Shown here piece by piece: positions 22,880-29,342 of a DNA stretch of 29,342 nucleotides (its first letter is position 1; each line of letters starts with the position of its first letter). Below the pieces are notes generated by a model, which worked only from the letters and a program-made list of their open reading frames with translations, did no database searches and was not told where the DNA came from. Made by a program: the position numbers and the translations under genes. Location of the stretch: assembly GCA_030536565.1 (NCBI GenBank), contig JAUNPT010000011.1:1-29342 (forward strand), in the 5' to 3' direction. This DNA is from Eubacteriales bacterium (GTDB taxonomy: Bacteria > Bacillota > Clostridia > Lachnospirales > Lachnospiraceae).

Positions 22880-24700
22880 TTAATAGTTCTTATATCCGAA
22901 CTCTGGAATACTATTCCATCTTTCCTTCAGATAATGTGCTGCAAGCTTTGGCTTACGGTCTCTTGTAAAGATACCCTTTTTGTTGCCCTGAACCCTTAAC
23001 AGGCTCTGGCTTGTTGCAAAATCGGCAAAATTCCATACCTGCTCACCCACAAAGAAGTCCAGCTTGTCAAATACTTCATGATTCATCTTATAGTAATCTA
23101 CCTGATATTCCTCTGTGTACATAACAGGTGTTGTGTCATGAAGTCCCATTACCGTGTCTGCACCATACTCTGTAAACATAACCGGCTTTCCAAGCCTGCC
23201 CCAGTCTAAAAGCTCTTTCTCAAGAGCCTTCTTAGGCCCTGTAAGGTCTGGCCCGCCAAAGTACCAGCCATAATATCTGTTTAAACAGATAATATCACTT
23301 AACTTAGCGGAGCAGTCTGTATCCGCTGTAGTTCCCTGAACGCTTACAAGTGTACATGGTCTGTGCTGTGGATCAAGCTCTCTTGCAAGGTCATACAATG
23401 GCTTGAAGTAATCATATGCTCCTTCTGCTGCCGAATCCGGCTCATTGGCAATACTCCATATAACAACACAGGCATGATTTTTATCACGTCTTATAAGGTC
23501 TCGTATAACGTCTTTATGATGTTCCTGTGTCTGAACACCATGCTTTGGATCAAATGTACCAATTTTTTCTCCGCCGAAATTAGCGCCGCCGCCAAACTGA
23601 AGATTGACACCAACAGCTGTTGTCTCATCAATCACTACGATGCCCTCCTCATCACAGAGACGCATCATCTCCTCACTGTATGGATAATGGCTGGTTCTGA
23701 AGCTGTTAGCTCCCTGCCACTTCATAATAGAAATATCCTTCGTGTTCATCGGTAAATTAATTCCTCGTCCATTAGGGAATGTATCCTCATGCTTGCCATA
23801 ACCTTTGAAATAAAATGGTTTCTCGTTAATCAGGAATCTTGTACCATCAATTCTTACAGTTCTTACACCGTATGGAAGAACATATACGTCTTCACCAAAT
23901 GTCACTCTTATCTGGTAAAGATATGCATTAAGCGGCTGCCATAAATGTACATTTTCAATAACTATGCTTCCATTTGCTCCTGTGTTCTGTGCAACTAAAA
24001 TCCCACTCTTATCAAATACTTCTACCTTACAGCTCTCATCCCCTTCGGTATCTACCGAATAGTCCAGCACAGCCTGCCCATTATCAAAATTAACATCTGA
24101 CACAACAGTAACGTCCTTGATATAATTAAAAGGTGTTGTATATATTTTTACTGGTCTTGTAATACCACAATAATTAAAGAAATCAAAGTTTGGATTGTTC
24201 TGTGGCTTACCATCTGTGACTGCTCCCATTCCGCCCATCATTCCAGCCATCATGTTAGCCTTACCTCCAACTGGAAGCGTTGTGTAGTCAATCACATTGT
24301 TTACCGCGATTGTCAGAAGGTTTTCTCCTGAACACAGCTCATCATTTATCTGAACCTCAAAAGGCAGGAAGCCTCCCTTATGTTCGCAGATACATTTTCC
24401 ATTAAGGTAAACCTTCGCAAAATGTGTAACCGCATCACATCTAAGAATTACTCTCTGAGACTTCACAACATATGCTGGCACCGAAATACTTCTCTGATAA
24501 AACACCCAGCCATAATGATCTCTGAAATTAACGCCTTCCTTTAAATCATTATATGAAGCCGGCACTGGCATTGTATCTGCGTTCTCCAATGGCTTCTCAA
24601 ACCACTTTTCATCAAAACCTTTGCCATTGTCTAACTTAAAATCCCATACACCGCTTAAATCACTTAATAATCTTGAATCTGTTAAAATTGGATATAACAT
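22880..24700 (-). CDS. uidA: Beta-glucuronidase, glycoside hydrolase family 2
   Basis: The 606-residue enzyme cleaves glucuronic acid from conjugates. Sugar-binding and Ig-like domains occupy about 1-275 and the TIM barrel the rest. The acid/base is E420 in ANEPDS, the nucleophile E511 in TEYGAD, and N573-x-K575 in GNKKGIF is the NxK motif that recognises the glucuronate carboxylate and separates these enzymes from beta-galactosidases. The active-site loop after DETTAVGVNL is about as long as in the E. coli enzyme, so this is a loop-1-like type. A Met/Gly-rich patch (about 150-160, MMAGMMGGMG) is unusual. No signal peptide is present, so it is cytoplasmic. It follows the GPH transporter gene by 69 bp without a terminator; GGAGG precedes the ATG. 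Confidence 0.95.
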   Translation of the reverse strand: MLYPILTDSRLLSDLSGVWDFKLDNGKGFDEKWFEKPLENADTMPVPASYNDLKEGVNFRDHYGWVFYQRSISVPAYVVKSQRVILRCDAVTHFAKVYLNGKCICEHKGGFLPFEVQINDELCSGENLLTIAVNNVIDYTTLPVGGKANMMAGMMGGMGAVTDGKPQNNPNFDFFNYCGITRPVKIYTTPFNYIKDVTVVSDVNFDNGQAVLDYSVDTEGDESCKVEVFDKSGILVAQNTGANGSIVIENVHLWQPLNAYLYQIRVTFGEDVYVLPYGVRTVRIDGTRFLINEKPFYFKGYGKHEDTFPNGRGINLPMNTKDISIMKWQGANSFRTSHYPYSEEMMRLCDEEGIVVIDETTAVGVNLQFGGGANFGGEKIGTFDPKHGVQTQEHHKDVIRDLIRRDKNHACVVIWSIANEPDSAAEGAYDYFKPLYDLARELDPQHRPCTLVSVQGTTADTDCSAKLSDIICLNRYYGWYFGGPDLTGPKKALEKELLDWGRLGKPVMFTEYGADTVMGLHDTTPVMYTEEYQVDYYKMNHEVFDKLDFFVGEQVWNFADFATSQSLLRVQGNKKGIFTRDRKPKLAAHYLKERWNSIPEFGYKNY

Positions 24701-24769
24701 AATTTTTTTCCTCCATTTTCTTTAATCTGTAATTATTTTAGTTACTTTTTAAAACTAAGATACAAGCTT

Positions 24770-26149
24770 TTACATCATCTCTCTTTTTGCCTTTAATTTT
24801 GCTGCATTTTCTTCAACCCGCTTCTTATTTAAAGGATATAAAAACTTAAGTGCAAGTGCTAAAAGTATGATTCCAATTGCTGGAACCAGACAAGAAATAT
24901 CATAAATTTTATTTACAACGACCGTATCATATGCCGTTGCAGCTGTATAACCCGCTATTGAAAGTAAAAGTCCGCTTAACCCTGATGAAGCTGCCTGTCC
25001 AAGCTTTCTTGCAAATGAATATACAGAATAAATCGTTCCATCTGAACGCTTTCCTGTTTTAACCTCAGCATCGTCAATAACATCAGTTATCATCGCCCAT
25101 ATAACAAGATTGAATACTGCTATTCCAAGCATGAACACTGAGTAAATGGCTACCCACACCCACACATTATGTGTGTGAAGAATGAAAGCTATTATCATAG
25201 CTGCCGCACTTATAATACAGCCTGCAATTGATATTTCTTTTTTGCCAAATTTAGATGAAAGTGGCGCCATAAATGTTGACAAAAGTAATGTTAATCCGCT
25301 TCCAATAAATGTTGCCGCTGCCATAGCTGTTGTATTTCCAAAATAGTTTGGATAAATATAGCTTGACATATTTGCCAATGAAAGCTGCGCTAAAAGCAAT
25401 AATAATGCACACACAATAATTCCAATTAACGCCCTGTTCTGTGCAAGACTTAATATAAGCTCTTTAAAGGAGAACTTCTCAGTCTTTTGTTCTACCTTTA
25501 CTCTCTCCGTTGTCATATGAAAACAGAGGAAATAACAGATTACCGCAAATATTGAACATATAAGGGCTGAAATCATCATTCGCTCACCTGAAAGCACTGA
25601 CCTGCCTTGTGCATCTGTGTAGTAAACAATAAGCGGCAGAACAACTCCGATTACAGTCTGTGCAAGTGTCGCACCGATTGTTCTCCAGCTTGAAAGTGAC
25701 GCCCTGTCTTTAGGTTCTGCTGAAATTGCTGACGCCATAGAACCATAAGGAATATTAACACCTGTGTAACAGACACTTCCCCAAAGCAGATATGTGAAGA
25801 ACATCCAGAATATTTTGAATGCCATAGGCATATCCTTAAACCATACTGCATACATCAAAAATGAAGCAACCGCAACAGGCCCAGCCATTCTTCTTATCCA
25901 TGGAGCAAATTTACCTTTTTTGCCCGGCCTGCTTCTATCAACAATCTGTCCCATAGTTACATCTGTAACCGCATCAACAAATCGCGCCAGCATCATCATC
26001 AAACCAACTAACGCAGATGAAACCCCCATTACATCTGTGTAGAATTTCATAAGAAACATCGTCGAGAGAATAAATGTAAAGTCGTTTCCAAAATCGCCAA
26101 ACATATAGCCGACTTTATCCCTTATTCCAAATTTTTTTGTACTTTCCAT
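24770..26149 (-). CDS. GPH-family sugar/cation symporter, probable glucuronide importer
   Basis: The 459-residue protein has about twelve membrane helices. Its start, KFGIRDKVGYMFGDFGNDFTF, and the loop DRSRPGKKGKFAPWIRR are typical of glycoside-pentoside-hexuronide:cation symporters (MelB, UidB). AAAGGAGG five bases before the ATG at 26147-26149 fixes the start; an upstream in-frame ATG at 26200 is rejected. It lies directly upstream of the beta-glucuronidase gene in the same operon, so glucuronide import is the natural role, as for E. coli UidB. The exact substrate is inferred from context. Confidence 0.9.
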   Translation of the reverse strand: MESTKKFGIRDKVGYMFGDFGNDFTFILSTMFLMKFYTDVMGVSSALVGLMMMLARFVDAVTDVTMGQIVDRSRPGKKGKFAPWIRRMAGPVAVASFLMYAVWFKDMPMAFKIFWMFFTYLLWGSVCYTGVNIPYGSMASAISAEPKDRASLSSWRTIGATLAQTVIGVVLPLIVYYTDAQGRSVLSGERMMISALICSIFAVICYFLCFHMTTERVKVEQKTEKFSFKELILSLAQNRALIGIIVCALLLLLAQLSLANMSSYIYPNYFGNTTAMAAATFIGSGLTLLLSTFMAPLSSKFGKKEISIAGCIISAAAMIIAFILHTHNVWVWVAIYSVFMLGIAVFNLVIWAMITDVIDDAEVKTGKRSDGTIYSVYSFARKLGQAASSGLSGLLLSIAGYTAATAYDTVVVNKIYDISCLVPAIGIILLALALKFLYPLNKKRVEENAAKLKAKREMM

Positions 26150-26272
26150 AATAACCTCCTTTAAATTTTTCATCATGCTTTGTGCAATCAGCTTATGCAA
26201 TTGATATTTACCCTGCAGCCTTAATATATCAGCAGTTTTCCATATTTAATATAACAATTTACTGTTATTTTA

Positions 26273-26300
26273 GTATTATTTTTGTTTACTATTGAATCAA
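26273..26300 (-). promoter_or_regulatory. Possible promoter of the transporter/beta-glucuronidase operon
   Basis: TTGATT (26295-26300), 16-bp spacer, weak TAATAC (26273-26278). The -35 overlaps that of the divergent regulator. The rest of the 195-bp divergent gap is AT-rich with no clear operator or catabolite-response site seen. Confidence 0.3.
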
Positions 26301-26320
26301 TATAAAAATTATACGATAAT
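26292..26320 (+). promoter_or_regulatory. Possible promoter of the AraC-family gene
   Basis: TTGAAT (26292-26297), 17-bp spacer, GATAAT (26315-26320). The -35 lies in the palindrome ATTGAATCAAT, shared with the divergent promoter. Confidence 0.5.
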
Positions 26321-26344
26321 ATACAAAAATTGGAGGAATTGATA

Positions 26345-27571
26345 ATGAATAAAAAAAATCATAATGAACTGTATATAGAGTATACCCAGAAATTATTAGA
26401 ACAACTCAAAATTTCCACATATATAATAAATGAACCATATAATTGGAATTCTTTTTATGATTCCAGACTGCGTGAAACTATATGGAAAAACAGTAAATAT
26501 TATCTTGAGGGATTTTCAGATTATATTAAAAAGACAAAGGATACTGCCATAATTTCTAATGTTACCGACTCCTATGGCTGTGAATATTTTTATATCAGAC
26601 TTCCCGACTCAGAATCCATTTTTTTAATAGGCCCATTTACCTGCGAAAAGATTACTAACAACAGGATTACCCAGCTGCTAAAGCTAAATAATATTCCTGA
26701 GCACCTGATGAACTACATGCAGCTATACTATGCCGCTCTGCCCTGCGTTTCAGATGAACGCTGGATTAAAAGTGTTGTTTTGCTTCTTGCTGAAAATTTA
26801 TTTAAGAATCAGGAAATTAAAATAAAGTATTATCACCTGGAAAATGAAAAAAATATATATTATTTTGATGAAATAAAAGATACCTCAACAAATATGACCC
26901 ATAACATCGAACAGCGTTATAGATACGAAAATCTATTGATGGAGGCAATTGCAAGCGGAAATCTTAAAAAACTGTCTGAATTTTCAAACAATAATAAATT
27001 TGAACCTATTAAACCACGTTTCCCAGATACTTTGCGGGACACAAAAAATTATACCATAATTTTAAATACAATATGCCGCAAGGCTGCCGAGGCAGGCTGC
27101 GTACACCCTGTTTACCTTGATGAAATCTCAAGGAAATATGCCATACAAATTGAGGAGGAAACCTCCCTCGCACAGCTTAACAGATTAAAATCGGACATGC
27201 CGCGAAAATACTGCATGCTTGTAAAATCCCATTCTCTTAAGGGCTACAGCAAACCTGTTCAGGACGTTATGAACCACATTTCGCTTGATATTACCTCAGA
27301 CTTGTCTCTTAGCTGCCTCGCGGAAAAATTAGGCATCAACTCAAGCTACCTTTCAAATCTTTTCAAAAAAGAGACAAATATCACATTAACAGCTTATGTA
27401 AATGCTAAACGAATTGAGAGAGCCATCTTTCTGCTTAACACAACCTCTGATTCTATTCAGAATATCGCCTGCTTTTGCGGAATTAATGATGTTAATTATT
27501 TTACAAAGGTTTTTAAAAAAATTATGAATATGACCCCTTCTGAATACAGGAACCTGATTCATAAAAAATAA
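26345..27571 (+). CDS. AraC-family transcriptional regulator
   Basis: The 408-residue protein has a C-terminal AraC DNA-binding domain (about 305-405): LSLSCLAEKLGINSSYLSNLFKKE as the first helix-turn-helix and IQNIACFCGINDVNYFTKVF with GMTPSEYR-like MTPSEYRNL as the second. The 300-residue N-terminal part is not a cupin I recognise and may bind the inducer. The ATG at 26345 has GGAGG eight bases upstream; a TTG 15 bp earlier overlaps that site and is rejected. Divergent to the transporter/beta-glucuronidase operon, it most likely activates that operon in response to a glucuronide or glucuronate, but this is inference from position. Confidence 0.85.
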   Translation: MNKKNHNELYIEYTQKLLEQLKISTYIINEPYNWNSFYDSRLRETIWKNSKYYLEGFSDYIKKTKDTAIISNVTDSYGCEYFYIRLPDSESIFLIGPFTCEKITNNRITQLLKLNNIPEHLMNYMQLYYAALPCVSDERWIKSVVLLLAENLFKNQEIKIKYYHLENEKNIYYFDEIKDTSTNMTHNIEQRYRYENLLMEAIASGNLKKLSEFSNNNKFEPIKPRFPDTLRDTKNYTIILNTICRKAAEAGCVHPVYLDEISRKYAIQIEEETSLAQLNRLKSDMPRKYCMLVKSHSLKGYSKPVQDVMNHISLDITSDLSLSCLAEKLGINSSYLSNLFKKETNITLTAYVNAKRIERAIFLLNTTSDSIQNIACFCGINDVNYFTKVFKKIMNMTPSEYRNLIHKK

Positions 27572-27615
27572 AATATGCCAAAATGGGCTGTCGCACTAAG
27601 AAACTTGCACACTTT

Positions 27616-27650
27616 AAAAAGCTGGAACTATTATTTGTCCCAGCTTTTTA
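27616..27650. terminator. Bidirectional intrinsic terminator between the AraC-family gene and pstA
   Basis: AAAAAGCTGG pairs with CCAGCTTTTT, extended by two pairs past one mismatch, with an AT-rich loop. T-runs are present on both strands, so it can end both convergent transcripts. Confidence 0.8.
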
Positions 27651-27682
27651 TTCCAAACTGCTGTGCAGTTACAGACAATATA

Positions 27683-28540
27683 TTATGCCTTCTTTGCTGA
27701 AAGTCTTGATGCAGCAAACCTTGAAAGCATATTAATAACAACTACGAATATGAGAAGAACCACCGCTGTGGCATAAGCTTCATTAGTATGAAGGCCCTCA
27801 TTAGAAAGCCTGTACATGTGAACAGACAATGTTCTTGTTGAATCCAAGAGACTTCCTGGAACCTTTGTCATTGTACCAGCAGTATAAATAAGTGCCGCTG
27901 TCTCACCCACAATACGTCCTGTGGCAAGAATGACCCCGGAAAGTATGCCCGGAACTGCAGATGGCAGAACAATTCTAAATACAGTCCTTAATTTACCGGC
28001 ACCCAGACCAAAGCTGCCCTGTCTAAATGAATCCGGCACTGCAAGCAATGCTTCTTCAGTCGTTCTCATAATTGTTGGAAGCACCATAATTGATACCGTC
28101 AATGCACCTGCAATAAGTGAGTATCCCATCTTCATAGCTCCAACAAAAAACAGCATACCAAAAAGTCCATAAACAATTGATGGTATTCCTGACAATGTTT
28201 CAGCTGTAATTCTTACAACGCCAACAACTTTATTTCCCTTTTTCGCATATTCTACCATGTAAATAGCTGCAAATATTCCCAAAGGTGCTGTTATTAGGAG
28301 CGCCAGCCCTGTAAGAAGAAGCGTGTTAATAAGCTCCGGCATCATTGACACATTATCTGAATTATACTCCCATGCAAACAAAGAGGGCTTTAAGTGTGGA
28401 ATACCATTGATTAAAATATATGCAATTAGAAATCCCAACACTACCACTGTAAAAATTGCTGCAAGATTGGTAAACAGCCACACTATAAACGAACCCGGGT
28501 GCTTAAGGAGTGTTTTCAATTCTGCTTTAGATTTAATCAT
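27683..28540 (-). CDS. pstA: Phosphate ABC transporter permease PstA
   Basis: The 285-residue protein has six helices and the binding-protein-dependent permease loop (EALLAVPDSFRQGSFGLGAGKL, the EAA motif that contacts PstB). The block RIVGETAALIYTAG is typical of PstA. It forms the phosphate channel with PstC. AGGGAGAG lies eight bases before the ATG, and the start overlaps the pstC stop by 8 nt. A bidirectional terminator follows, so no pstB is attached at this end; the only pstB seen is at 8795-9571. Confidence 0.96.
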   Translation of the reverse strand: MIKSKAELKTLLKHPGSFIVWLFTNLAAIFTVVVLGFLIAYILINGIPHLKPSLFAWEYNSDNVSMMPELINTLLLTGLALLITAPLGIFAAIYMVEYAKKGNKVVGVVRITAETLSGIPSIVYGLFGMLFFVGAMKMGYSLIAGALTVSIMVLPTIMRTTEEALLAVPDSFRQGSFGLGAGKLRTVFRIVLPSAVPGILSGVILATGRIVGETAALIYTAGTMTKVPGSLLDSTRTLSVHMYRLSNEGLHTNEAYATAVVLLIFVVVINMLSRFAASRLSAKKA

Positions 28541-29342
28541 TATTCACACTCTCCCTTCTCTTTAAAACTGAAAATAACAGATTAATAATCAGAATGAATA
28601 CAAAAAGCACAACACCTGTTGCAATCAGTGCTTCTCTATGTAAATCTGTTGCATATCCCATTTCAGTTACTATGTTAGCCGTTAACGTCCTTATGCCCTT
28701 AAATAATCCCTTAGGCATTCTTGCCTGATTACCTGCAACCATAATTACCGCCATTGTTTCTCCAATTGCACGTCCTACACCAAGAACAATACCTGCCATA
28801 ATACCTGATTTTGCAGCTGGCACGACTGTCAAAAATACACTTCTTTCATGTGTTGCACCCAAAGCCAGTGCACCCTGATAATATTTATCTGGAACCGCAC
28901 GAATGGCCGCTTCAGACACATTTATAATTGTTGGCAGAATCATGATTCCCAGCAGAAGCGACGCTGTGAATATACTGTTTCCATCACCTTTAATCTGCGC
29001 TACCAATGGAACCAGAACTACAAGGCCAAAAAATCCATATATAACAGAAGGAATACCTGCTAAAAGCTCTACACCCGGCTTTACTATTTTATAAAGCTTT
29101 ACAGGACAGAATTTTGCAAGAAAGACAGCTGTAAGAAGACCAATTGGAACGCCCACTATAATAGCTCCTGCTGTTACGTAAATACTTCCTAAAATCATTG
29201 GAAAAATTCCATATATATCATTACCTGGTTTCCATTTTTGTCCCATAAGGAAATCAAACAAACCAATTTTTTTCATTGCTGGTATCCCATTTGCAAACAG
29301 GAATATACAGATTAAGGCTACGGAAAGAATCGAAACACATGC
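28533..29342 (-). CDS. pstC: Phosphate ABC transporter permease PstC, 5' end missing (off right edge)
   Basis: The frame is open to the right edge: 269 residues are visible, beginning in the first helix (SILSVALICIFLFANGIPAM), which extends past the first internal ATG at 29276. PstC features include the WKPGNDIYGIFPMILGS segment, the EAA loop EAAIRAVPDKYYQGALALGA and GVGRAIGETMAVIMVAGN. Perhaps 20-40 residues are missing. It pairs with PstA in high-affinity phosphate import; pstS is expected just upstream, outside the window. Confidence 0.95.
   Translation of the reverse strand, partial: ACVSILSVALICIFLFANGIPAMKKIGLFDFLMGQKWKPGNDIYGIFPMILGSIYVTAGAIIVGVPIGLLTAVFLAKFCPVKLYKIVKPGVELLAGIPSVIYGFFGLVVLVPLVAQIKGDGNSIFTASLLLGIMILPTIINVSEAAIRAVPDKYYQGALALGATHERSVFLTVVPAAKSGIMAGIVLGVGRAIGETMAVIMVAGNQARMPKGLFKGIRTLTANIVTEMGYATDLHREALIATGVVLFVFILIINLLFSVLKRRESVNND

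Noticed and set aside
22840..22880. Possible terminator after the beta-glucuronidase gene
   Set aside because: An imperfect AGCTGA/TCAGGCT pairing with a T-run exists only in the plus-strand direction, opposite to the gene's transcription.
1..29342. CRISPR arrays, tRNA or rRNA genes, transposons, phage genes
   Set aside because: No regularly spaced repeats, no cloverleaf with a recognisable T-arm, no ribosomal RNA signature and no transposase or integrase motifs were seen on either strand.

Overview
The window looks like chromosomal DNA of a low-GC Firmicute, most likely a gut Lachnospiraceae. This rests on AT-rich codon use, strong GGAGG-type ribosome-binding sites, a class III (Firmicute-type) fructose-1,6-bisphosphatase, a two-subunit iron-sulphur L-serine dehydratase, an FMN-riboswitch riboflavin operon and a gut-type beta-glucuronidase. 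The genus is not settled. Nearly all genes lie on the minus strand; only two regulator genes lie on the plus strand. I see no rRNA, tRNA, CRISPR array, insertion sequence or prophage.

Layout from left to right. 1-2500: riboflavin operon ribD-ribE-ribBA (ribBA runs off the left edge) behind an FMN riboswitch and a terminator hairpin. 2513-4087: a chemoreceptor with a membrane-embedded sensor. 4098-9700: phosphate block, transcribed pstB-phoU, then a Na+/phosphate cotransporter gene, then a PhoP/PhoR-type two-component pair. 9781-15381: a 1469-residue secreted, membrane-anchored phosphoesterase with lamin-tail domains, overlapping by 8 nt a YibE/F-family membrane protein gene. 15422-17305: fbp. 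17493-19824: a CdaR/PucR-type regulator convergent with the serine dehydratase genes sdaAB-sdaAA. 20019-22769: a MacB-like ABC transporter with ATPase and permease fused. 22880-27571: glucuronide-use cluster (GPH symporter, beta-glucuronidase, divergent AraC regulator). 27683-29342: pstA and the 3' part of pstC, running off the right edge.

The most interesting pattern is regulatory. Upstream of pstB, of the Na+/phosphate cotransporter gene and of the secreted phosphoesterase gene there are hexamers resembling TTTTAC or TTTACA spaced exactly 11 bp apart and running into a -10-like box. This is the geometry of PhoP boxes known from Bacillus. It suggests that the phosphoesterase/YibE pair, which has no established phosphate role, belongs to the Pho regulon as a phosphate-scavenging module. 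The pst transporter genes are also split: pstC and pstA lie about 18 kb from pstB and phoU. A second notable site is the sdaAB leader, where a consensus promoter reads straight into an intrinsic terminator.

The only gene-free stretch over 300 bases is 2107-2512; it holds the rib promoter, the riboswitch and two hairpins.
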